The translations under genes and the position numbers were made by a program. This document shows, piece by piece, positions 14,965 to 22,668 of a stretch of 31,073 nt of DNA. The stretch is from the NCBI GenBank assembly GCA_035534295.1, contig DATLSE010000023.1, forward strand, positions 1-31,073. The letters run 5' to 3'. How positions within the stretch are numbered: position 1 is the first letter of the stretch; every line of letters starts with the position of its first letter. The notes below the pieces were generated by a model. The model had not been told where the DNA came from. It was given only the letters and a program-made list of their open reading frames with translations, and searched no databases. Source of the DNA: DATKQJ01 sp035534295 (GTDB lineage: Bacteria > Chloroflexota > Dormibacteria > Dormibacterales > Dormibacteraceae).

Positions 14965-16494
14965 ATGGCGCTGATGGACGCGGAGCGCTTGCGGGAGCTA
15001 CGCCAACGGGCGTTGGCGGGAAACCAGCGCCACCTGGCGCGACTGCGCGAGCAGCACAAACTGACCGTGCGTGAGCGTTTGGATCTGCTTCTCGATCCGG
15101 GTTCTCTGATCGAGGATGGACTGCTCGCCAACAACCTGGCGGAGGACCTGCCCGCGGACGGAGTGGTGAGCGCCCTGGGCCTGATCGCCGGGCGCCAGGT
15201 GGTGGTGGTGGCCAACGATCCAACCGTGAAGGCGGGCTCCTGGGGCGCACGCACGGTGGAGAAGATCCTGCGCAGCCAGGAGACCGCCGCCCGGCTGCGC
15301 ATCCCCATCTTCTATCTCGTCGACTCGGCCGGAGCCAGGATCACCGACCAGCTCGACATGTTCCCGGGCCGGCGGCACGCCGGCCGCATCTTCCACAACC
15401 AGGTCCGCCTCTCCGGCCGGGTGCCCCAGGTCTGCCTGCTGCTCGGCCCCTCAGCCGCCGGCGGCGCCTACATCCCCGCCTTCTGCGACGTGGTGATCAT
15501 GGTCGAGGGCAATGCGTCGATGTATCTGGCGTCGCCACGCATGGTCGAGGTGGTGGTGGGCGAGCACGTGACCCTGGAGGAGCTGGGCGGGGCTCGGATG
15601 CACTGCACCCAGAGCGGGTGCGGAGACTTTCTGGTCCAGAGCGACGAGGAGGCGATTGCGCTCGCGCGCAACTACCTGTCCTACCTGCCCAGCAATCACG
15701 CCACGCCGGCCCCGGTGCTGGATCCCTGCCCGCCCGGCGCCGGGCCCAGCATCGCCAGTGTCATCCCGGCCGAGTCCAACCGCGGATACGACATGCACCT
15801 GGTCATCGGGGCCCTCGTCGACGCCGACAGCCTGCTCGAGGTCAAGAGCCTGTTCGCTCCCGAGATCATCACCGGCCTGGCTCGGATCGACGGTCGCGTC
15901 ATCGGCATTCTCGCCAACCAGCCCATGCACAAGGGGGGCGTGCTCTTCAGCGACAGCGCGGACAAGGCGGCCCGCTTCATCTGGCTCTGCGACGCCTTCA
16001 ACCTGCCCCTGCTCTTCCTGACCGACGTGCCCGGCTTCATGATCGGGACCGACGTCGAGCGCGGCGGCATCATCCGGCACGGAGCCAAGATGATCACCGC
16101 AGTGGCGGAGGCGAGCGTGCCCAAGATCCAGGTCGTGGTGCGAAAGGCCTACGGCGCCGGGCTCTACGCCATGGCCGGGTCAGCCTTCGACACCGACGCG
16201 GTGCTCGCCCTGCCCAGCGCGCAGATCGCGGTCATGGGCCCCGAGCCCGCGGTCAACGCCGTGTACTACAACCGTCTGGCCGCCCTGGCCGAACCCGAGC
16301 GGTCGGCGCTCCGCCGCCAGCTCGAGGCCGAGTACAGCGAGGGGGTCGACCTCTACCGCCTGGCCGCCGACCTGGCGGTAGACGACGTGGTCGAACCGGA
16401 GCGCCTGCGCGAAGTTCTAATCGGGCGCTTTCGCGCCTACAGCACCCGATTTGAGCCCCCGATCGACCGCCGTCATGGTGTGCCCCCGGTCTAA
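14965..16494 (+). CDS. Acyl-CoA carboxylase, carboxyltransferase (beta) subunit
   Basis: The 509-aa protein is a biotin-dependent carboxyltransferase that moves CO2 from carboxybiotin to an acyl-CoA such as propionyl-, acetyl- or methylcrotonyl-CoA. N-terminal features are KLTVRERLDLLLDPGS and LVDSAGARITDQ. The oxyanion segment GPSAAGGAYIPAF and the second GFMIGTDVERGGIIRHGAKM with YGAGLYAMAG and PSAQIAVMGPE complete both crotonase-like domains. No biotin carboxylase or carrier gene is adjacent, so those subunits must come from elsewhere. ATG 14965 is used, but TAGGCT (14959-14964) is a -10-like hexamer touching it, and transcription from it would begin near ATG 14974 (MDAERLREL), which may be the true start. 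Confidence 0.9.
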   Translation: MALMDAERLRELRQRALAGNQRHLARLREQHKLTVRERLDLLLDPGSLIEDGLLANNLAEDLPADGVVSALGLIAGRQVVVVANDPTVKAGSWGARTVEKILRSQETAARLRIPIFYLVDSAGARITDQLDMFPGRRHAGRIFHNQVRLSGRVPQVCLLLGPSAAGGAYIPAFCDVVIMVEGNASMYLASPRMVEVVVGEHVTLEELGGARMHCTQSGCGDFLVQSDEEAIALARNYLSYLPSNHATPAPVLDPCPPGAGPSIASVIPAESNRGYDMHLVIGALVDADSLLEVKSLFAPEIITGLARIDGRVIGILANQPMHKGGVLFSDSADKAARFIWLCDAFNLPLLFLTDVPGFMIGTDVERGGIIRHGAKMITAVAEASVPKIQVVVRKAYGAGLYAMAGSAFDTDAVLALPSAQIAVMGPEPAVNAVYYNRLAALAEPERSALRRQLEAEYSEGVDLYRLAADLAVDDVVEPERLREVLIGRFRAYSTRFEPPIDRRHGVPPV

Positions 16495-16501
16495 AGCCGG
16501 C

Positions 16502-17509
16502 TCAGTTGATCCAGAGCGGCGGCGATACGGCGTCGAAGTCGCCGCTCTGGGTCAGCTGCCGGGGCTGCCCATACAGGGGCGAATACCAGAGTTGGAACAC
16601 GCCCGCCGGATCGGTCTTGGCCGGCGCGTAGAAGAGTAATCCGGTTCCGTCCGGAGACCAGGCGGGGACGGCGGCCAGACCACTTTGGAAGACGACAGTC
16701 GGAGGACCGATCAGCTGCTGACCGTCGAACTGCCAGACCTCGAGCTCGTCGACTCGAGCCGACACCGCGCAGACCATGGCGATCCGGGTCCCGTCCGGGT
16801 TGAGCGCCGGCTGCTGGCAATGCTGCTCGGGCTGGGTCAACTCGACCTCGGTCCCGTAGGGGTGGAGCCTGAGGTTGATCGTGGACACGTTGAGCCCGCT
16901 CGAATCGATGCCGAACTTGGTGTAGATCAGGCCCCCACTGGCCAGTGGCACCGGCTGCACGTCGCCGCCGGTACCGGGATTGGGGATGGTCCAGCGCTGA
17001 GCGTAGCCGCCGCCCAGCGGCTCCGACCAGATGGCCAGATCCACGGTGTAGCTGGCCAGGTTCTTGCCTCGATCGGTGCTGAAGAAGACCGTTTTCCCGT
17101 CGGGACTGACGCGTGGGTAAAACGCCCACAGGTTCGAATAGACCTGATAGGTGTTCTGATCAGAGGTCAGGCGCCGCTTCACCGCGCCCGTACTGGAGAG
17201 CAGGTAGAGGTCTGAATAGTTGCCGGTGCGCTTGACCGCGACCATCTGCTGGTCGTCGGGAGTGAAAGCGGGTTGGGACCAGGAACCGGGTGGCCCCAGA
17301 GGGCTGAAGCGTCCGCCGGTGAGATTGAAGAGCTGGCCGGAGGAGACGGTGACGATGGTTCCGGGCAGGGTGAACGCAATCTTCTTGGGGAGGGTGACGT
17401 GGGTCGTCTCCGGTACGGTCGAGCGCCGGGTGTGACCCAGAAATGCATACACGCCGAATCCGAAGACGACCATCAGCAACGCCAGCATGAGTACGCTGAG
17501 GCGCCTCAT
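16502..17509 (-). CDS. Membrane-anchored beta-propeller (TolB/WD40-like) protein
   Basis: The 335-aa protein has an N-terminal membrane anchor (LMLALLMVVFGFGVYAFL, residues 7-24) followed by an extracytoplasmic domain with repeats of the PD40/TolB type: SQPAFTPDDQQMVAV, YPRVSPDGKTVFFST, QPALNPDGTRIAMVC and VPAWSPDGTGLLFYA. Each repeat ends in a short strand, as in beta-propellers. Its role is unknown; it may bind a partner on the cell surface. ATG start overlaps the LCP stop as ATGA, so it is translationally coupled to an LCP enzyme and probably works at the cell wall. It resembles the sensor halves of lipoprotein LpqB-like proteins only in general shape. Confidence 0.75.
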   Translation of the reverse strand: MRRLSVLMLALLMVVFGFGVYAFLGHTRRSTVPETTHVTLPKKIAFTLPGTIVTVSSGQLFNLTGGRFSPLGPPGSWSQPAFTPDDQQMVAVKRTGNYSDLYLLSSTGAVKRRLTSDQNTYQVYSNLWAFYPRVSPDGKTVFFSTDRGKNLASYTVDLAIWSEPLGGGYAQRWTIPNPGTGGDVQPVPLASGGLIYTKFGIDSSGLNVSTINLRLHPYGTEVELTQPEQHCQQPALNPDGTRIAMVCAVSARVDELEVWQFDGQQLIGPPTVVFQSGLAAVPAWSPDGTGLLFYAPAKTDPAGVFQLWYSPLYGQPRQLTQSGDFDAVSPPLWIN

Positions 17510-18561
17510 GAGCTGGGGAAGTACTGGTGCACCAGGGGCAGGATCTTGGACCAGTCGGGGATTAAGACCTGCTCTTGGGAGGGCAAGGTCAGGTTTGAGG
17601 TATAGCCGTCGACCAGGGTCACCTGGTGGATCTGGGCGAGAGAGATGGAGCGCACCACGGGCAGCAGGGACGCGATGTCCTTAAGGCTCATCGAGGTCTG
17701 GAACTGCTTGTTGAGGGCCGCCGCCACCCCGGGCAGATCCCCCGCCGACACCTTGTAGGCCTCATCTCGCAGCGCCAGCAGCACCTGCTGCTGGCGGATG
17801 GAGCGGCCGAAGTCGCCGCGCAGGTCAGAGTGGCGCGAACGCACGTATTCGAGCGCGTGAGCCCCGTCCATGTGCTGGGCGCCGGGAAGGACCGCGATGC
17901 GATAGAAGCCGTAGGGGTTGGAGGTGTTGATGTCAGCCGGGTAGGCGTCGTCCAGAACCGGGTTCATGATCGGCACGTCGACCCCCCCGACCTTGTTGAT
18001 GACGTTGATCAAGCCCTGGAGCCCGATCCACGCGTACTGGTCGACGTGGACGTTGAAATCCTCCTCCACGGTCGAGATGGCCGCGCTGACGCCACCGTAG
18101 GAGAACGCCACCATGATTTTCTGCGTCCCCCCCGTTGACAGCGGCACGTACAGGTCGCGCGGGATGGAGAACATGGTCACGCTCTTGGCCTGGGGGTCGA
18201 ATCGGACCAGGATCATGGACTGGGTGAGGAGCCCGGTGCCCTTGGCCGAGACGTCGCAGAGCGTGGGCAGGTAGCAGAATTTCTGATCGTTGTCCGACCC
18301 CAGCAGGAGCAGCGTGAAGGGCTGTTGGGTGCTGGTCGATCCCACCGGTGCGTTGCCCCGGGGAACGCTCGCCTGCTGACCGGTCTGGGAGACCGCGAGG
18401 TTGATCAGGGGCAGGAAGTAGGCTCCAGCACCGATCGCCCCCGAGGCCAGAAATCCGAGCAGCACGAGCAGAATGCCTCCCAGGCGAAGCTGGAGGCCGC
18501 GCTGCCGGCGCTGCCGGGCGCGGCCGCGCCGACTGAATGGGGGGCGGCTGTCCCCCCTCAA
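17506..18561 (-). CDS. LytR-CpsA-Psr (LCP) family wall-polymer ligase
   Basis: The 351-aa product has a short basic cytoplasmic tail, one membrane helix (GGILLVLLGFLASGAIGAGA, about 28-47), then the LCP domain. Signature features are LLLGSDND, MILVRFDPQAK, the Arg-containing SIPRDLYVPL, INKVGGVDV, and the late YVRSRHSDLRGDFGRSIRQQ. LCP enzymes transfer polyprenyl-phosphate-linked glycopolymers to the wall, so this supports a cell with a thick or polymer-decorated envelope. I used TTG 18561; no good ribosome site is visible, and the start could differ by several codons. The downstream partner is the beta-propeller gene. Confidence 0.9.
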   Translation of the reverse strand: MRGDSRPPFSRRGRARQRRQRGLQLRLGGILLVLLGFLASGAIGAGAYFLPLINLAVSQTGQQASVPRGNAPVGSTSTQQPFTLLLLGSDNDQKFCYLPTLCDVSAKGTGLLTQSMILVRFDPQAKSVTMFSIPRDLYVPLSTGGTQKIMVAFSYGGVSAAISTVEEDFNVHVDQYAWIGLQGLINVINKVGGVDVPIMNPVLDDAYPADINTSNPYGFYRIAVLPGAQHMDGAHALEYVRSRHSDLRGDFGRSIRQQQVLLALRDEAYKVSAGDLPGVAAALNKQFQTSMSLKDIASLLPVVRSISLAQIHQVTLVDGYTSNLTLPSQEQVLIPDWSKILPLVHQYFPSS

Positions 18562-18632
18562 CTGGTCGCGCCCGGACCCAGGACGCGCGCTCGATTCGTC
18601 ACCTGATCACAACGCCGAGCTGGCCCAAGTCG

Positions 18633-19892
18633 TCACGCACCGAAATCCACCTCCTGCTCAGACCCGTCCCAGACCAGCGTCGTGTGCGAAGGCTGGGAGC
18701 GAGCGACCACCTGCCCCTGGCGCAGCACCAGGTGGCGCGGGCTCAGCCGGCGGAGGGCGTCAAACCAAGTCGTCTGCTCGAAGACCACCAGGTCGGCCGG
18801 TGCCCCCAACTCGAGCGCGCCCGGGGTCAGGCCGAGAGCGCGCGCGGGGTTGAGCGTGACCATCTCCAGGAGTTGGTCGAGTTCGTGGGCGCCGGTCATC
18901 TGGCCGAGGTGCGCAAGGACGAACGCAGCCTGGAGCGGATCGCCGATTCCAAGTGGGTACCAGGGGTCCATGACCGAGTCGTGGCCCACGCAGACGTTGA
19001 CGCCGGCCGCCATCAGCTCCTTGATCCGGGTGTGCCCTCGGCGCACGGGATAGCCATCGAAGCGACCCTGAAGCACGGAGTTGTCGAGTGGGTTGGTGAC
19101 CATGTGCATCTGGGCCCGGGCGATGTTGGCGATGAGTCGGCTGGCGTAGGCACCGTTGTAGGAGTGCATGGCGGTGGTGTGACTCGCCGTCACCCGCCCC
19201 TCCATCCCCAACCTGACCGTCTCGGCGGCCATGACCTCGCTGAATCGCGACTGCTCGTCGTCGGTCTCATCGCAGTGAATGTCGACCATCAGACCGTGTT
19301 CACAGGCGAGCTCGATGGCGAACCGCACCGACTCCACGCCCTGCTCGCGCGTCATCTCGAAGTGCGGGATGGCGCCGACCACGTCCACCCCCATCTTCAC
19401 CGCCCGGCGCATGAGTTCGACCCCGTCCGGAAACGACATGATGCCCTGCTGGGGAAAGGCGACGAGCTGAAGATCGATCTGGCCGGCCGCCTCCTCGCGC
19501 ACCTGGAGCAGCGCCTCCAGGGCGCGCAGCTGGGGGTCGCAGACGTCGACGTGGCTGCGCACGTGCTGGACTCCGCTCGCCAGCTCCCAGCCCAAAACCG
19601 CGAGCGCGCGCCGCCTGACCTCGTCCTCGGTCATCTGGCTCAGGTGCTCCGACCAAATGGCGATGCCCTCAAAGAGCGAGCCGCTGAGGTTCGCTCTCGG
19701 CTGGCCGGCGGTAAGAGCGGCGTCGAGATGGATATGGGGTTCGACCAGAGCCGGGGTAACCAAGCGTCCGCAGAGGTCGATGGTCATCTTGGCCTCGGCC
19801 TCCGGCGGGGCCAGCAAGCCGTCCTCAACCCCCAAATCGCAGACCGCTTCAGCCCCTGCCAGGCGGGCGCCGCGCAGAAGCAGATCGAGCAT
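18633..19892 (-). CDS. codA: Cytosine deaminase-like amidohydrolase
   Basis: The 419-aa protein has the CodA order of motifs: PHIHLDAALTAG with metal His53/His55, IHCDETDDEQ (His206 plus Glu209), His238 in SHTTAMHS, and GRFDGYPVRRGHTRIKE before VGHDSVMDPWYPLG with catalytic Asp305. In E. coli CodA the equivalent loop is GHDDVFDPW; the second Asp there, which tunes substrate choice, is Ser306 here. The enzyme is likely to deaminate cytosine or a related base, and the adjacent divergent permease supports uptake of a base. ATG 19892 is supported by TAGCCT six bases upstream. Isocytosine or another pyrimidine or triazine base are alternatives. Confidence 0.85.
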   Translation of the reverse strand: MLDLLLRGARLAGAEAVCDLGVEDGLLAPPEAEAKMTIDLCGRLVTPALVEPHIHLDAALTAGQPRANLSGSLFEGIAIWSEHLSQMTEDEVRRRALAVLGWELASGVQHVRSHVDVCDPQLRALEALLQVREEAAGQIDLQLVAFPQQGIMSFPDGVELMRRAVKMGVDVVGAIPHFEMTREQGVESVRFAIELACEHGLMVDIHCDETDDEQSRFSEVMAAETVRLGMEGRVTASHTTAMHSYNGAYASRLIANIARAQMHMVTNPLDNSVLQGRFDGYPVRRGHTRIKELMAAGVNVCVGHDSVMDPWYPLGIGDPLQAAFVLAHLGQMTGAHELDQLLEMVTLNPARALGLTPGALELGAPADLVVFEQTTWFDALRRLSPRHLVLRQGQVVARSQPSHTTLVWDGSEQEVDFGA

Positions 19893-19898
19893 TGGCCG

Positions 19899-19904
19899 AG
19901 GCTA
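19899..19904 (-). promoter_or_regulatory. Putative -10 box of codA
   Basis: TAGCCT on the minus strand ends six bases before ATG 19892, consistent with leaderless initiation. No ribosome binding site lies between. Confidence 0.4.
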
Positions 19905-19961
19905 GCAGAAGCGCGCCCGCGGTCCGCCGGAGCCCCTCCGACAGCGGGCTCCGAGGTCTGC

Positions 19962-19967
19962 TAGTCT
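19962..19967 (+). promoter_or_regulatory. Putative -10 box of codB
   Basis: TAGTCT lies about 35 nt upstream of ATG 20003, and a GGAGG ribosome site follows at about 19993-19997. The permease message would have a leader of about 29 nt, in contrast to the leaderless codA message leaving from the other side of the same gap. I see no riboswitch fold in so short a leader. Confidence 0.4.
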
Positions 19968-20002
19968 CACCCTCGTCGCAGCCGTTTTGAGTGGAGGATG
20001 GC

Positions 20003-21442
20003 ATGTCGCCAGCAGCGGTCGAATCGCCCGGCGTTGGTACCGCGGTACCTGTCCGCGAGGGTCTCTACGGCGAGCGAGTGGTGGCGGTCGAACCAGGCGG
20101 AGTGGAGTACATCCCCGAGGGGGAGCGCCACGGCCGACCCCTGCAGCTGTTCTGGACCTGGATGTCTCCCAACCTTGAGTTCGCCACCGTATTCGTTGGC
20201 TGCATCGGCGTGTATCTGTTCGGAGGCAGCTTCTGGGAGGTGGCCCTGGCCGCCATCTTGGGCACCGCGCTGGGCTCTATAACCCACGCCGTGCTCTCCT
20301 CGTGGGGCCCGCGCTTCGGAGTCCCCCAGATGGTTCAGGGACGAGCTGCGTTCGGCTTTTTCGGCAACATCCTGCCCGCGGGGCTGATGTCGATCACCGC
20401 CGGCATCGGCTGGTTCGCGGTCAACTCGGTCTCGGGGACCTTCGCCCTCTCCGCCCTCTTCGGATTCTCGTATCAGGTCTCCCTCGTCATCATCGTCGTG
20501 ATACAGATCGCCATCGCGTTCTTCGGCCACAACCTGGTCCACCGCTGGGAACGCTATGCGTTCATCCCGCTGGCGGTGGTCTTCCTGGTCGCATGCGGCT
20601 TCATCTTTGGCCACTCCAACTTGAGCTACGGCTTCAGCGCCAAGGCCCCACTCGCCTTCGGTGGCCCGATCGGCGCCTTCCTGCTGACCGCGGGTACCGC
20701 CTTCGGCTACGCCTGTGGCTGGAATCCCTACGCCTCCGACTACACGCGCTATTTGCCCTCGCTGTCGAGCCGCTTCTGGACCGGCTTTTGGGCCGGCGCC
20801 GGAGTCTTCGTCTCCTGCGTCGTGCTCGAGATCGCGGGCGCGGCTCTGGTCACCGTCGCCGGAACCCGGTGGCTCGGTACCAATCCCACCGTTCAACTCG
20901 AGCTCGCCATGCCCAAAGTCGTGTTTGAGGCCACGCTGTTCTGCATCGCCCTGGGCGCGGTATCGGCCAACGCGCTCAACGTCTACAGCGGCGCCATGTC
21001 ATTTCTCACCCTGGGGATCAACATTCCCTCCCATCTGCGCCGCGCCATTGTGGCGCTGGGATTTGGAGTGATCGGCTTCATCGTCGCCTACACCGGCAAC
21101 AATGGTCCCGGTAGCAAGTACGAGAACTTCCTTCTGGTCATCAGCTACTGGATCGGACCCTGGTTGGGCGTCGTGTTCGTCGACTACCTGCTGCGGCGTG
21201 GTCGCTTCGGTGACGAGTCGGTGTTCTACGACCGCCGACACAGCAACTGGGCGGGCCCCATCGCGCTCGTGGTGGGCGGGGTGGTCTCGATCTATCTGTT
21301 CAGCAATCAGGCCCTCTACACCGGCCCCCTGCCGCTCAGGATCCCTCAGCTCGGTGACCTCACGTTCCTGGTCAGCTTCGTTGCCGCCGGGCTGATCTAC
21401 TACGTCCTGGCGCGCGGACGCCTGGCTCGAAGCCAGGCCTGA
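20003..21442 (+). CDS. codB: NCS1-family cytosine/nucleobase permease
   Basis: The 479-aa product (from ATG 20003) has about twelve membrane helices and NCS1 features: WTWMSPNLEFATVFVG in helix 1, QMVQGRAAFGFFGNILP, the GWFAVNS segment in helix 3, and the cytoplasmic-side NPYASDYTRYLP signature. NCS1 carriers are cation-coupled and take up cytosine, hydantoins, purines or allantoin. The divergent codA is a strong argument for a pyrimidine base. ATG 20003 is preceded by GGAGG five bases upstream; a GTG at 19991 is in frame but lacks a ribosome site. Transcription probably ends at the hairpin just after the stop. Confidence 0.85.
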   Translation: MSPAAVESPGVGTAVPVREGLYGERVVAVEPGGVEYIPEGERHGRPLQLFWTWMSPNLEFATVFVGCIGVYLFGGSFWEVALAAILGTALGSITHAVLSSWGPRFGVPQMVQGRAAFGFFGNILPAGLMSITAGIGWFAVNSVSGTFALSALFGFSYQVSLVIIVVIQIAIAFFGHNLVHRWERYAFIPLAVVFLVACGFIFGHSNLSYGFSAKAPLAFGGPIGAFLLTAGTAFGYACGWNPYASDYTRYLPSLSSRFWTGFWAGAGVFVSCVVLEIAGAALVTVAGTRWLGTNPTVQLELAMPKVVFEATLFCIALGAVSANALNVYSGAMSFLTLGINIPSHLRRAIVALGFGVIGFIVAYTGNNGPGSKYENFLLVISYWIGPWLGVVFVDYLLRRGRFGDESVFYDRRHSNWAGPIALVVGGVVSIYLFSNQALYTGPLPLRIPQLGDLTFLVSFVAAGLIYYVLARGRLARSQA

Positions 21443-21445
21443 GCT

Positions 21446-21880
21446 TCAGCCGCCCACAGGGGAGATCATCTCCCCTGTGGGCGGGGCCAGGGCTCGAGCG
21501 ACGGCGGACGCGAGGGCGGCCAGCTCGACTGGCTTGACGAGCAAGCCGGTTCCCCCCCAACCCGAGCGCGCAACCTCGGCCGCGCTCAGGGTCGCGGTCA
21601 GGATGATCACGGGGAGCAGGCTCGTGTCGGGGTGGGCGCGCAGGCGCGCGATCAGCCCCAGCCCGTCGAGGCGGGGCATGTTGATGTCAGTGATGAGAAG
21701 CTGCGGCCTCCGGCGCTGGATCGCGGCCCAGGCCTGCTCACCGTCCTCGACCAGCGCCACCTCGTAGCCCCGCCGCCTGAGATAGGCCCCGACCATCTTG
21801 CGAATGGTGCCCTCGTCGTCGGCGAAGAGGATCAGAGCGCCCGGCGTGGGCACGGCCTCGGCCGAGGCGGACTGGCTCAC
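21446..21880 (-). CDS. Single-domain response regulator (receiver only)
   Basis: The 144-aa product has only a receiver domain: the acidic pair in LILFADDEG, phospho-acceptor Asp in LLITDINMPRLDG, Thr in VIILTATLS, and Lys in GLLVKPVEL. There is no DNA-binding output, so it acts like CheY or as a relay. GTG 21880 is the chosen start because it overlaps the stop of the kinase remnant (GTGA), as coupled kinase-regulator pairs often do. Its last codons (PPTGEMISPVGG) lie in a perfect hairpin. Since the adjacent kinase is broken, its phosphodonor must be elsewhere, or the regulator is on the way to decay. Confidence 0.82.
   Translation of the reverse strand: MSQSASAEAVPTPGALILFADDEGTIRKMVGAYLRRRGYEVALVEDGEQAWAAIQRRRPQLLITDINMPRLDGLGLIARLRAHPDTSLLPVIILTATLSAAEVARSGWGGTGLLVKPVELAALASAVARALAPPTGEMISPVGG
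21450..21484. terminator. Bidirectional 17-bp perfect hairpin between codB and the response regulator
   Basis: Arms CCGCCCACAGGGGAGAT (21450-21466) and ATCTCCCCTGTGGGCGG (21468-21484) are perfectly complementary around a single C. The hairpin begins seven bases after the codB stop and forms the last codons of the oppositely oriented regulator gene. There is no T-tract on either side, so it may end transcription imperfectly, block convergent polymerase, or act as an RNA-stability structure. Confidence 0.6.
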
Positions 21881-22349
21881 GCGACCGGCTCCGCCGTTGG
21901 AAGTTCGACCGAAAACATCGAGCCCTGGCCCGGGGTGCTGGCGACGCTCACGGTACCGCCGTGGAGTTCGGCCAGCTGGCGCACGATGGCGAGGCCGAAA
22001 CCGGAGCCCTGGCCTCGCTCTTTGAGAGCCGAGATCGCACCAGTCCGGCCACGGCGCCGGCAGCCTGGCCCAGACCATGCTCGTAGCCGGCCAGTTCGCC
22101 TGATTTCATGCTGCCGAGGTAAGCGAGCAGCCCTGCGTCCGCAGCCAGCATTCCTTCCAGTTAGCGATCGGACGCGCGCTGGGTCGTCTGCGCGGTCACC
22201 AGCTGCAGGCGCGCCGACTGCGTTGACGACGCGGCAAAGATGATGAGCGAAAAGAAGACCAGGGTGGACATCACACCGGCCACAAAGATCACCAGCGCGC
22301 GGTTCCGTATGCGTTGCGCCGCCAGCCTTACGCTCTGGGACGAAACCAC
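21877..22349 (-). pseudogene. Decayed sensor histidine kinase
   Basis: An N-terminal part (from GTG 22349) has a membrane helix (IFVAGVMSTLVFFSLIIFAA) and a start of a sensor region, then an in-frame TAA at 22161-22163. The same frame continues as LEGMLAADAGLLAYLGSMKSG, so the stop is a single change in an older gene. The tail, in another frame, is the end of a kinase ATPase domain: KERGQGSGFGLAIVRQLAEL, then HGGTVSVASTPGQGS, ending at 21877. The HisKA domain, N box and first G box are missing. Stop, frameshift and internal deletion together make it non-functional. The -10-like CACAAT eight bases before GTG 22349 is still intact. Confidence 0.78.
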
Positions 22350-22374
22350 GGAGCGTAATTGTGTGGACTCGCTT

Positions 22375-22608
22375 CTATCCCGCCAGCGCCCGAGTCAACT
22401 CCTGGCGCGAGGGTTCGACCATCACCCGCCCATCCGGAAACAGTATCGTCGGCACCGAACGCATACCGCCGTTCAATTTCTCGACCGTCGCCACTGCCTC
22501 GGGCTCGGCCTCAATGTCGATCCATTGGTAGCCCGCGCCCTGCTCGTCCAACACGCGCTTGGCGAGCTTGCAGTCCGCACACCAGGTGGTTCCGTAAACC
22601 TTGATCAT
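22375..22608 (-). CDS. Glutaredoxin-like (mycoredoxin-type) protein
   Basis: The 77-residue protein has a thioredoxin fold with the redox motif in YGTTWCADCK (Cys-Ala-Asp-Cys), the cis-proline region SVPTILF and the C-terminal LFPDGRVMVEPS. WCxxC followed by KxAK and a short length match actinobacterial mycoredoxins and NrdH-like glutaredoxins, which reduce mixed disulfides, for example with mycothiol or glutathione-like thiols. The start is ATG 22608; an upstream ATG at 22641 would add an unlikely leader. It lies upstream of the decayed kinase by 25 bp. Confidence 0.88.
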   Translation of the reverse strand: MIKVYGTTWCADCKLAKRVLDEQGAGYQWIDIEAEPEAVATVEKLNGGMRSVPTILFPDGRVMVEPSRQELTRALAG

Positions 22609-22644
22609 CTCCGGCTTACAACCCCTGGGTGCGGCCTGCATATT

Positions 22645-22661
22645 CCCGGGACCAGCCCGGG
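22645..22661 (-). terminator. Hairpin CCCGGG-ctggt-CCCGGG between the basic protein and glutaredoxin genes
   Basis: A 6-bp GC stem with a 5-nt loop lies 7 nt after the stop of the basic protein gene and upstream of the glutaredoxin gene. It might end the upstream message; there is no T-tract, so weak support. Confidence 0.35.
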
Positions 22662-22668
22662 GGGGAGC

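Noticed and set aside
21880..22078. Longer N-terminal extension of the response regulator
   Set aside because: The extra 66 residues are an Arg/Pro-rich reading of the kinase-remnant DNA in the wrong frame; GTG 21880 overlaps the remnant stop as expected for a coupled pair.
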